The notes below the pieces were generated by a model. That model did not search any database. It saw only the letters and a list, made by a program, of their open reading frames with translations, and was not told where the DNA came from. From assembly GCA_030248215.1 (NCBI GenBank), contig JASANG010002942.1:18709-82708 (forward strand): a stretch of DNA of 64,000 nt, given 5' to 3'. The stretch comes from Enoplolaimus lenunculus (Eukaryota > Nematoda > Enoplea > Enoplida > Thoracostomopsidae). A program made the translations under genes and the position numbers. Each line of letters begins with the position of its first letter. Position 1 is the first letter of the stretch. Below are positions 1 to 10,500 of the stretch, piece after piece.

Positions 1-170
1 GCCGGGGGGCGTTTCCTGGGGGCCCCCAGGAGTTTCCTGGGGGGCAGCTGATTTTGCTGGGGGGCAGTTTTCCTGGGGGGCCCCAGATGATCTGGGGGTC
101 CTGGGGGGCCCCAGATGATCTGGGGGTCCTGGGGGGCTCCAGATGATCTGGGGGTCCTGGGGGGCAGGCT
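1..170. repeat. G-rich minisatellite, cut by window start
   Basis: Runs of five or six G alternate with short spacers. From about position 78 a unit of roughly 31 bases containing CCCCAGATGATCTGGGGG repeats three times. The strand is rich enough in G-runs to form G-quadruplexes. A related G-rich patch lies at 663-800, so the two may be ends of one element. No coding signal is seen. Confidence 0.7.
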
Positions 171-662
171 TAAAATTTTGCAAACCGACTTTTTGGACCA
201 TTTTTTTTCATTCTGGACCGTGTTTCCAACTCAACGTAAGATTACTCATCGCTCAACATGACAAAAATTTCTCGCAAACGCTAATAACAATTTTAACTAA
301 TATTACGTATATACTGACAACTTAACCAGAAGTTGAAAGAAGCACAATTATATAAAATATAGATAATCTATAATTGAAACTGTGATTAATATATATTTTG
401 TATATTAGTCACAGCTTCAATTTATCTTAAGGCTCAGGCGGGTTGAACTTGCTGCTGCAAGGTACTTTAGAATGCTGTATGCCCTGAAACGGTCTTTATA
501 TAATTGCGCTTTTTCAGTTCATTATTGAATTGTATTAGTTACTACGGGTATTTGTAACGCTATTAAAAATTATGAGTACTCAGCGTAATATAAAGTCATA
601 TTTTGCCGAATGTCCGCCTCAAAAGAAGTCCAGGTCTTTACGTTTTAACATTGAAAATTTTT
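171..662. other. AT-rich spacer, no gene seen
   Basis: Ordinary AT-rich sequence between two G-rich patches. The open frames here are short and carry no recognisable domain or splice structure. Confidence 0.5.
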
Positions 663-805
663 GACCTAGAAAAGTCCTGGGGGCCCCCAGCAAAAAAATT
701 TGCTGGGGGGCATTTTGCTGGGGGCGGCCGAAAATTCGCCGGGGGGCCTTTCCAGGGGCGGCAAAATTTTCGCCGGGGGGAAAATGAAAATTTCGAAAAG
801 TGCTG
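663..805. repeat. G-rich repeat patch related to the window start
   Basis: Repeated GCTGGGGG and CGCCGGGG motifs, separated by A/T runs, resemble the array at 1-170. The short open frame across it (Gly/Phe/Ala-rich) is a product of the repeat and not a gene. Confidence 0.6.
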
Positions 806-834
806 CCCCCCCGCCCCCCGCTGTGGAGAAGCCA

Positions 835-1290
835 GGGATGCGCGGAGCCGGATAATCTTATATCTTGCCGGAGCCAGATATTAAGTTAAAAACGGCATGC
901 AAATATGACAACATAGCTAACAATTCATTCTTCCGTAGCCTAAGGTATTCAAGTGTTTACGTAACAAAACTTAACATCTCAAGCTAATGCATTTTTAAAA
1001 CTTTAGCAACAGCCCAATTCTACTGTGCTATCTTTTTGTAGCGTTGCGTTCAGTGGCAACATTTGTTTGTCCTATGTTACTTTTACAGGCACCCAGTTTT
1101 CCCTAAGTACTATAAATAGAGAAGCTTTAGAATAAAGGGTATTGTATTAGCTTAGTCTTAGTTTTAGATTTATGTTTACGCTAAAATTTTTACTTAGGCT
1201 TAGAAATATGAATACATTGAGATATTGTTATACCCCTAAAATAACATTTGACATCTTTGTAGCAAAATATATCGGGTAGCCCCGTTAGAA
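835..1290 (+). mobile_element. Decayed hAT-type MITE, GCCGGAGCCGGATA family
   Basis: This shares ordered blocks with the better preserved copy at 25451-26532. Shared blocks include a GGAGCCGGATAAT-like start, CCTAAGGTATTCAAG, ACGTAACAAAACTTAACATC and a CTTAGG-rich 3' part. The ends are too worn to give target duplications. Confidence 0.45.
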
Positions 1291-3224
1291 GTTTTGTATT
1301 TTCAACTGCACATTGTTGCTTACAACGTTGCAATTCTATGCTAGTACAGAAACACATCAATCAATTTACCTGTCGTTTCACACTGTTCTTTAAAATCTTT
1401 TATACTCTGCTTCCAAAACATAAATGAAAGTGATTGGGGTTTTCCAGAATTCGCGGGTTTATATAGGTTTCGAAGCTGCTAGCAGCATGATAAATCTTGG
1501 TATACCCGAAAGTTTATTCAGTGTGAAAAGTTAGATAGTTTTCATTGGCTTAAACCGACCTATTAAACTTTTCAGCTAAATCATGATCTCTTAACATTAA
1601 AATAAATACAAATACATATTCACATGGTTAGTCTTGTTTAGAGCAACATTTAGTTTGTGCTATTTGTATGAATTTTGTTATTAATTACCTAGGAGGAAAC
1701 AACTACCATTTAAGCTTGCAACTAGTTGTTACTATAACAGAAAACAAACAAACACCTGCCTTCAAATTTTAAGGTTTTGCTAAAATTTAATGTTTAGGTT
1801 AGTATTTCAATTTTTATAGCTTAGGTTAGTTTGATCAAAACTTTAAACAGGATTTTTGTTATTCAAGTTTAAGCTTAAATAACTGTAGCGTTTATGATTA
1901 AGTTTTCAAATTTTTAGAGCTTTAATTAGTTACAACCAGGCTGTCAATAATGTTTTATTCAGATTTTTAGCTTGTACAGTTTTAATGTTCAGTTTAACTC
2001 TTCAAAATTTTGTAGCTTGGGTTAGTTACAACGGTTTTCAACAATGTTCTATTCAAATTTTAAGCGTGACAAAATTAAGTAAAACTTGAAGAAATTACAC
2101 ATTTAGATATGTTTAACAAAAGGTTAATGCTATGAAGAATAAGTTTGTATAAACATTAGATTAAGCAGATTTCATCGGTTTTAGCTTAGGTTGGTTAGAT
2201 CAAGGCTTTTGAGCTTAAATAATTTTAACGTTTATGATTAAGTTCTCAAATTTTTATAGCTTAGATGAGTTAGAACGATGCTTTCTATAAAGTTTTATTC
2301 TGCTTTTTAGCTTGCACAGTTTTAACGTTTAGATTAACTCTTCAAACTTTTGTAGCTTGGGTTAGTTACAACAAGGCTTTTAAAACGGTTTTATTGAAAT
2401 TTAACAGCTTTCATTGTAAAAATTAGGCGTTGTGTTTTTTATATTTGTTGAATAAGTTTATTTCTTGGTTTTAGGGATTGTGCTCACTTTTTGAGATTTG
2501 AATTATTTCTGATTTGACTTGTAAAACTTTGTTGGAGCGGTTTGTAAACTTGTATTGTATCAATAAAGCTCACTGAAGGGAATAACAGGCAATCATGAAT
2601 TTGCACTGCTGGTGTCGTGTCCCCGCATTTCTCCTCATTTCTCGCATGTAATAGTATGAGCTTGCAATTCGCTGTTGGCCATCCATCGCAACAAGAAATG
2701 TTTTTGTTATTTTCGTGGAATGCACTTTGCTTAGTTTTTGTCTGACCGGGATAATGACTATTGACTCAAAATATTTTAATTTTATTTGAAACATCAAGCA
2801 CATTTCTGATAAACTAAAAAGTTTTTCCTTGCTTTTAAATGTCAACGAGTGTCGCTGTAAAACATCGGTTATGTAGCTGAAGGGTACCAGTTCTGGTCTT
2901 ATTCAATAATAACGAGTTCGTTTCATAACTGAACAGCAATTGAAGTTAATACTGTGTACGGTGAGCAAAAACTGTTGACTTGGTTCTGAATGCTTAGTTA
3001 TGACCGAGGGGTGATAAGTTAGTTTAGGTTTAAACCTCGACAACGTGTTTTTTAGAAATACTGTGTTACCTAAAAACTGTAACAGATGGGGGCCGCGAAG
3101 ACGCTCAATATATGATGTAGGCTGTCTGAGCGTGCGCCTCGAAATAATGTTTTCGGTAAAGCAAGCGGCCCTAGCCGCTCGCATTAAAGCACAGCGCCAA
3201 GCTACAATAGCGCTGCGCTTAAAA
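1291..3224. other. No gene seen; contains a two-copy degenerate repeat
   Basis: About 1800-2060 and 2170-2400 are diverged copies of one another, about 341 bases apart. Both contain GCTTAAATAA, GTTTATGATTAAGTT and a TAGCTTGGGTTAGTTACAAC-like block. The rest is AT-rich without domain-bearing frames. Confidence 0.45.
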
Positions 3225-3292
3225 CAACAACAAACAACAACAAGAAGAAGAACAACAACAACAAGAATAACAAGGACAACAGCAGCAGCAGC

Positions 3293-3326
<34 letters not shown>

Positions 3327-3336
3327 GCCACAACAA
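3225..3336. repeat. (CAA)n microsatellite
   Basis: Mostly CAA triplets with CAAGAAGAA and CAG interruptions. It creates artificial poly-Thr, poly-Val and poly-Cys frames on both strands. I do not treat these as genes. Confidence 0.9.
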
Positions 3337-3917
3337 AATGAAAATGAGCCATGGCTCCGAAAAACAGTTAAACAAAGGCCAAACGCTCCAATATAAAGAA
3401 CTGTATAATTAAATATTAATAACTGTTTTGTTGGGTTATGTCGCACATGCGTTACCATCTGCAGTCTCGTAAACAAAAAGTACACCCTGTTTGGCTAAAT
3501 CGAGTTGGACACTTCTGGTGTAGAACATATCTACCGTAATGTGTGCTTTAAGGTTGAAATTAGTAGCACAAAGCATATTTTTAACGTGTGAGCGACATAT
3601 ATTTTATAAAACATTTATAAGAAAAGGAAAGATTTTTCTATTTCTAGTTTGAAATAAGGTTTCCGTAACTTATTTACGCACATTTTATTGTTTATTTCAC
3701 GTCATAGCCTTAGACACTACTGAGCCAGAAATAAACTTTTTATAACTAACGCTGTTATTGTGTTTGTTGCATTGCTGGTGTAAATTTGTGATTGCAACTC
3801 TTAGATTAAATTTAGCTTACTATGCAGAATTATTAGGTCTTTTTAGAATAGAAATTTGAGTTTAGAAAACAATAAATTCTTATAAACTGAGGCTTATTTT
3901 ATATAGCAAGTAATAGA

Positions 3918-4300
3918 CAGGGTGCAACCGGAATTACAATTTACCGGAACCGGAACCGGAATTTGAAAATTTTACCGGAACCGGAAAGTGAAAAATGCAT
4001 TTCACCAAAGTTTCATTTTAATCGTATTTTTGCTCTATTATTTGTGAAATAACCTTAGTCGAACATAGGTATTTATTTTATTTGTTGTATTTTAGATTTT
4101 CGTCGTCGATTGAAGTGAAATCTACCATCAAAGGCTTATATTTGGAGTACAAGTGGCTTTCAAAAGAGATTCTTAAAAATTAGCAAAGTTAAGAAAACGG
4201 GCTAATTATAACACCGGAATTTTTAAATCCGGTAAAAATTTACCGGAACCGGAAGGTGAAAAAATGCCGGAACCGGAACCGGAATTCCGGTTGCACCCTG
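3918..4300 (+). mobile_element. hAT-type MITE, CAGGGTGCAACCGG family, intact ends
   Basis: The element starts CAGGGTGCAACCGGAATT and ends with its inverted form AATTCCGGTTGCACCCTG. It is flanked by a perfect 8-base direct repeat, GTAATAGA, at 3910-3917 and 4301-4308. CAGGG termini and an 8-base duplication are the hAT signature. There is no coding capacity. Close relatives lie at 38130 and 40068. Worn relatives lie at 6325, 7072, 13000, 14920 and 19415. Confidence 0.9.
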
Positions 4301-4517
4301 GTAATAGACATTAAATTTACTATAGGAATGTGTATTAACGTTCGTAGATTGTTTTATGTTTGTTAGTTTATTAAAACTAAAATAAACTTGTTAGGCTTGT
4401 AAATCTGATTGTTTTAAACCGAAACATAATACAGTGGCTAAGTCTAAACTTTACATGCAGAGAGTACACAAGAACGGAATTTTAGCATGGACCGCGAATG
4501 GATCTGGTGCGCCGCCT

Positions 4518-4592
4518 GGTAACTGACGATGTTGATCATCTTCCACATTACCAAAGGCTGCCTGCGTGTGGCAAAGTTACCAGGCGTGCACA
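4518..4592. repeat. Short inverted repeat
   Basis: CGCCTGGTAAC near 4524 is matched by GTTACCAGGCG near 4576, an 11-base stem with a ~45-base loop. It may be a tiny MITE remnant. No function is claimed. Confidence 0.4.
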
Positions 4593-4863
4593 GCTCGTAG
4601 AAAGCTGAAAAAATACGTAAAAAGATAATACGTAGTTTTTAATTTTACCACTTTTCGCTTTGTTTGCCACAATACTTCTCAGAGCCCAGAGTTACAACAA
4701 ATTTGTAAAGGATTAAAATTTTTAAGTTGTTTGGTTTAAAGCATGAAATTCTAAAATTTTCATCCGAAGTATGAAATGTCATAGCACACAAAATTTTGTG
4801 CTAGACCAGGGCTACGTCGAGTTTCGGGGGAGGCGCTGATACCTGGTAGCCCTGGTCATTAAG

Positions 4864-4905
4864 AGATTTTGTGGCACCGTTTAAAAAATTATTGTGAACG
4901 GCGCA
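4864..4905 (-). mobile_element. Terminal fragment of a TGCGCCGTTCAC-type TIR element
   Basis: The end TTGTGAACGGCGCA followed by TAA matches the right terminus of the 4.1-kb element at 40813-44903. The TTGTGGCA block just upstream is also shared. Only one end is visible. A separate hairpin (GACCAGGGCTA with TAGCCCTGGTC) lies just before it at 4804-4857. Confidence 0.5.
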
Positions 4906-5111
4906 TAATGAAAAGTACACGGTGTATCTGCTGTGAGGAATCAACTTTTTTGATGAAAAATCAGCGTTTATGTAAAAAACATCAAAAACATGGATGGAGA
5001 CAGCAAATACACCGGGTCTCACGGTAGGCGACGTATTAATATACGTATTTTGTAGTACCAAACTCTTGGCAAATGTAGCCATTGTAGCGAAAAGTTTGCA
5101 TGACTGTGTAC

Positions 5112-5160
5112 ATAGCTCAGTGGTTAGAGCAGCGGACCGGTAATCCGTTTCAAGATTTTC
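5112..5160 (+). tRNA. Truncated tRNA-like sequence or SINE head
   Basis: An A-box-like TAGCTCAGTGGTTAGAGCA is followed by a plausible 5-bp anticodon stem (GCGGA with TCCGT) around a 7-base loop whose central triplet would be GGT. A T-loop-like TTCAAGATT follows too early: the variable loop and T-stem are missing. This looks like a pseudo-tRNA or a tRNA-derived SINE remnant, not a working tRNA. Confidence 0.4.
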
Positions 5161-5361
5161 GTGAAGGGCTTTATATGGTATTGCTTAACTTAAAATTACA
5201 CTAACCACATTGTGAAATATTGTCTGCAAAACGCCATTATTGACTTTGCTTTGCCTACTTCGTGCAGTTGATTATTTAATTAAAGGTCATGTAACTAATT
5301 AAAATTTATTCGTTGCCTGGTGTAAAATGTGGATTGTTGGACTAATTTTCTTATTTTATAG

Positions 5362-5891
5362 GAATTGCGAAGCAAAGGTACATGGTTTTGGTGTATCCGA
5401 ATTCGTTGCAGTTTGCTGTATATAAGACACACCGGGAAAAGTGAGTTGCCTATCCCGATCTTACAAGATGCAGAACATTGTTTACTGATCTGTTATATTG
5501 TAGTTAAATACATTTCTGGCATATATAACCAAAATTATTTAACGCTACGCCAGGGAACGACCGTATTTCACTTCAGTACCAAAAACATATGTCTAGACTT
5601 GTCGGGAAATTCAGCCGCAGCAAATGTCTAGCATTTGCACATATAAAAAGCAGTTTTATAATACCGGTATACGGTAGGTTTTTACCAGATAACAGAGCTG
5701 TATATACATATAGTTTTTTGCCGATTAAACCTGAACCGGATATCCTCACCGCAGCCGGATTTCCGGTAGATCCGTGGTTACCGGCACTCGTTCGAGGTAC
5801 CATGATGGCGTAATGCTGTTAAAATTGTTATCATGTTGGTTTTAGGCTGCTAGATACATCGCTTATGGACCCGTCCGCGGATTACAGCAAC
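5362..5891 (+). CDS. Probable upstream exons of the NUP133 gene (beta-propeller end)
   Basis: Two short exons have good splice sites: 5362-5440 (TATAG acceptor, GTGAGT donor) and 5846-5891 (TTTTAG acceptor, GTGAGT donor). Their phases agree (2 into 1). The first encodes YMVLVYPNSLQFAVYK, an alternating hydrophobic strand pattern like the last propeller blades of NUP133 just before its helical domain. The second reads LLDTSLMDPSADYSN. The link to the firm exons from 7505 is not resolved: 50-80 residues are unaccounted for. Order and composition fit NUP133, but homology at this length is weak. Confidence 0.4.
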
Positions 5892-6324
5892 GTGAGTCCA
5901 ATGTTTGACCATTGTCCTCTCTCTGTATATTTTAGTTTGTGTTGCAATGTAACTGATGCCTTCTTCGTAATATTGGATGCGAACCAGCTTTATTCAATTA
6001 TCTACAGCAAGAGTGGATAATGTTTGCATCGCGGAAAAGTGTGCAACTCGCGATTGGCATGGCACAAAATTTACCAGCCAGCCTTGGGTTTGTGCCCTCA
6101 TTACCCAGTTTTGGAAGCTGATTGATTTTACATCAGGTTCCATTAACTATAAAATTAGAAGCATATCTCATTCTGAATGTTAAATGGAACAGTTTTTGCC
6201 AACCAATGAACAATATTGTATAATATACATGTTTGTCGGTTGGGGTAGGTTGAAAATGCAACACATCGGGATCACTCTTTAAACGCAAAATGTGCTCAGT
6301 TGCATACTCTCGTCTATAACAGCA

Positions 6325-6645
6325 ATCAGGAGCCGACTGGAATTATACTTTACCGTAACTGAAACCGGAATTTGAAAAAATTGCCGGAACCGGAAAGTTG
6401 AAAATATATGCTATTAAAAATTGATTTATTTTTCTTTTTTCTATATTATTGGTGAAATAACCTTAGTTGCAGTTAGGTATTTACTTAATCTGCTATACTC
6501 TAGATTATCATTATTCATGAGAGCAAAGACATAGTTTTTTTTGCATGAATGTTCAAGTCATTTTTAGTAAAATGGTTTATTTCCATCGGCCATAATTTAA
6601 TACCGAAATTTTTAATCCTGGTAAAAATTTTACCGTATTCCTAAC
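6325..6645 (+). mobile_element. Worn hAT-type MITE (CCGGAACCGG family)
   Basis: It keeps AAACCGGAATTTGAAAA, GCCGGAACCGGAAAGTT and a TTTTAATCCTGGTAAAAATTT-like 3' part in the same order as 3918-4300. The termini are degraded. Confidence 0.6.
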
Positions 6646-6767
6646 ATCAATCATTTAGTCTTATAATCTACTTGAGATTAACACCGAATGGCTTTGGATG
6701 CCCTTAAGCAATACAGTATTGGTTGGAAGTTGTGGCGTTGTAAGATACATAGTAGAAAAAACATTGT

Positions 6768-7050
6768 TTGCCGTCGACGTTACCTATGGCAGAAACATTT
6801 GTGAACAATATTCGAAATTTGGAAAATCTGGCTTTAGTGTTTCATATACAAAAAGTGCTGAATAAATTGATTTTGTCTACATTAATGGTTGGTTTGCAGA
6901 GACCTGAGTTAGAGCTACCTATGACTTTCGTCGAGTCGATTTTGAAGTCAAGTTTGCAAAACACACCTAAGTTAAACTTTAGATGTTTTGATTTATTAGC
7001 AATTACCATTCGAGTTTTTATCGCATTGCAAAGGCAGAACTGGGTGCCCA
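6768..7050 (+). CDS. Possible exon, unassigned
   Basis: An open stretch encodes ETFVNNIRNLENLALVFHI and further Leu-rich helix-like sequence with normal composition. It lies between the putative propeller exons and the first firm NUP133 helical exon. No splice pair with consistent phase was found, and it could be chance. Confidence 0.2.
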
Positions 7051-7071
7051 AAATTAGTGCAGGTGGCTGGC

Positions 7072-7470
7072 AACAGGTTGCAACCGTAATTACAATTTAC
7101 GGGAACCGGAACCTGAACGGGAATTTGGAAAGAAACGGAACCCGAACCGGGAAATGAAAAACATTTTAAATTTGTTTTTTGCAACATTATTGGTGAAATA
7201 ACTCTAGTTGGAGATAGGCAATCACTTTATCTGCTGTATTTTAGATTTTCATAATCTACGGAAGCGATATCTATCTTCGATGGTTTATTTTCAACGATTG
7301 TGAAGGTTTGGATACTATATTAATAAAATCTATTTAATTTTTATCGTCATTTTTTAGTAAAATATCGTAATTTCCAGCGACAAAATTTTAAAACCGGAAT
7401 TTTCAATTCCGGTAAAAATTTACCGGAACCGGAAACGGAAGGTGGAAAAATGCCGGAATTATTAATCCTG
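7072..7470 (+). mobile_element. hAT-type MITE (GGTTGCAACCG family), moderately worn
   Basis: It begins CAGGTTGCAACCGTAATTACAA and ends near a CCGGAATTATTAATCCTG block. Internal order follows the 3918 copy, with ACCTTAG and TTTTAGATTTTCAT landmarks. Its right end lies about 35 bases before the exon at 7505. Confidence 0.75.
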
Positions 7471-7504
7471 TGGTATCATTATACCATGTTGTTCGAATTT
7501 ATAG

Positions 7505-10500
7505 CTCGGATTATCATCGACTCTTGACTTGGACGACCTTGATTCATCTGAAGACCCGAAAGCGATAATAAAAGCTGCTTATTTAGAATTTTTGATCAAT
7601 GATTTGGTTAGTTAAGCTATGTTTGTTTGTTTGATTGTTTGCTTGCTTGTTTGTTTGATTGTTTGCTTGCTTGTTTGTTTGCTTGTTTGTTTGTTTCTTT
7701 CTTTCTTTCTTTCTTTCTTTGTTTGTTTGTTTGTTTAAATGCAGCAAAAGGACGGTTTTTAACTTAGTACTTATAAATTAATGGAACTTGTGTATGACAA
7801 CATTTATAGAAATCTTACTTGTTTCCAATATTCGGCGACCCCTCAGTCCCCTGTATGATAAAAGTAAGTACTTTTGCTTTGACCAGAAATCTTGTTTGAC
7901 GTTGGTACAACGTGCAATATCCAAACGCACTCGCCGAAAAAATTGCTTCGATGATATTGTATACGATATTGGCAATCAGATACTTGACCAAATCCCGGCC
8001 TCAGATCCTCGTACGAAGAAAAGTTAGTCAAATGAGTGGAGATTGTTGTATCGTGAAAGCAAATGGGTATGGGTTTTCTCTATAAATTTAGGTTCAACTA
8101 AAATTAGTATGGATGTGCCGATACAAAAATTTTTGCCGACACCGATGCCGATCCTTATTTGGAAATTTTGCCGATGCTGAACCGATGCCGGTTGCAACTT
8201 TAGTAGTACACCATGTTTAACAAACAGATAGGATACTATATTACATCATTTAAACTCTAACCATCATAAAGGATTATAATTTTATAAGAACGCAAGAGAG
8301 AGAACAGTTTTTCTGACCAGACAACATGGTTTTTTGATGAAATAGGGGATTTTCACCCTCTCTTTTCAAAAATGTCCAGCGAAATTAAAAAACCCACCAG
8401 GAACGCCACCGAGACTTCCAAGTGTTTTTCACATAAAAGAATTTTTACTGAAAACTGAACTTTAAATCAAACTCAAACTCAGACAATATTTTTGCTGCCT
8501 TGTTGTGTTGCGTGCTGGAAGGCATTTGTCATCACCACTTTGCTATAGAGCTAAACGCTAGATTCTAAGGGCTCTCGTGTCTTGTGGAGCATTTGTGCTA
8601 TAGAAGATACCATTAGTAATTGTCAATTTGCTTGTACACGGTTTGTAAATATTGTCTTAGCGCGTAATATACGCTATACGCAAAAGGTAATTTTTTGAAA
8701 ATATTCATTTTTCACAACTCAGATTAAGGCCTGGCCCTACCGGTAAGTTACCATAATGTGTTCTGCCGCCCGGGCAGTCACAAATATAGCCACAAATTCA
8801 AAAAGACAATTCCAATTGCTAAACTACCAACATCTAACATAGGCCATTATTTCACTTTGCACAGCAGTTATGAGTTCCAGTGCCTACATTTTATATGTAT
8901 TTGTAAACTTATATGCATGTCAGGGTTTCAACAGGAACCAAATTTGGCGTGAAAAGGGACAGGAACATTAATTAAATTTCTTTGCTGGCACCGGAACAGG
9001 AACAGGAACTGGAATATGAAATAATTTTATCACCGAATTACTGTTTGACTTTCCAGAAAACTTTGCCGAAAGATGATTTTTGGAAAACACTCATGTCGAA
9101 ATAACAATTTTTAAAAACAAAGTTTCCAATATTTAAATGATTAGGCATAATTTGCCACAAAACCGTAAAAACTACGGTTCCTGCTTCTTTGAATGCAGGA
9201 ACAAGAACCGGAACAAATTTTTGCAGGAATTCCGGGCGGAACAGGAATTCCGGTTAAACCTTGATGCATGTATATTTTATATATAAATATAATACATACG
9301 TAATTATGTGTCTTTTGGAACGTATTTGAAAAAGCCATTTTATTTAAAAACTCACCAAAAAGCCCTCGGCGAATTTTGAAAAACTAAACCCTGCCAGACA
9401 CACTGATATGTGCTCAGAAATGAAATTGATAGCATTCCAACTGACTGTTATGCGCAAAAAGTATCGACAGTATTTTTGTAGTGCCGATGCTCACGAAAAG
9501 TGCCGATTATTGCCGAGGTACATGTTTATCCAAAAATTTCGAATCTAATATCAGGAATGTTCAACTAAAAGGGTGACTTGTAGCTGATCGTATTAGCGCG
9601 CGACTGGATATACTTTTTTGGCAAATTACCGATATCCAGCGACACTAAATGACGTAGTAATACTTAGCACCAAGAAATACATAACCCAGAAACTTTAGTT
9701 TAGCTAGATATTGAAGCTGGATATTAAATGCATTTATTCAGTAATTTATCTCTTAAATAATTAGTTGTGTTTTCTTCAGATGAATCATTTTTGAACGTTT
9801 CACTGGATCTTACTGCTCAGCTGGCAGATAAGAAACGGTATCATGACTTTTTCGTATCGTTCTTGAAAAAAACTGACTTATGGAAAAATGTGAGTCATAT
9901 GTTTTCCGTTACAAAGTTTGTTGCTGCGAAAAGCTTTGTTTAAAAGTTTAATTTGCAATTGGTTTGTTGTCTTGTACGTGCTAATGTAACGCGGTTCGTT
10001 TATGCTATTCAGAAATTTGTGTAAATGGAGAATGTTTGCAATGGGCAGACAGTTTGTTGCAACGGTTTTCGTAATAAGTGTCCAAACTATGAAACTGTGT
10101 CATCTGTTGATCTGAAACTTTACATAGATGTAGGCTAACTGTGCAAAAAATGCGTTCCGTTTTTTAATCGCCGTAGACTTGTAAATTACAAAATCTATCA
10201 CCAAAGGATGAAGATTCTACACACATTTGAGAATACTGCACTAGCGTAGGCGCTGCAATTCTAATGCAGATAGGACACAAAAATGAAAACAATCAAGAAT
10301 GTAGTCTTGCGATTTTTTGCATACTCTGTGAATTTTAGCTTGGTTCACTACACATTGTTGGAAGAGGATATGTGCCGACAAGCTTAGCCCTTATGGAACA
10401 AGCGGAGAAGTTGACAGCGGCTTCAGCTCTCATTACTGCTTCTATTCGGTAAGTGAAATAATTGCATGGGCTGTCAGCCTGTTGTTAGCATTTACTTAAC

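Noticed and set aside
2903-3485. Long Val-, Cys- and Thr-rich frames on both strands
   Set aside because: They are translations of the (CAA)n microsatellite in different frames.
4801-5082. 93-codon minus-strand frame
   Set aside because: It overlaps a hairpin and a transposon terminus, has no domain, and has no splice support.
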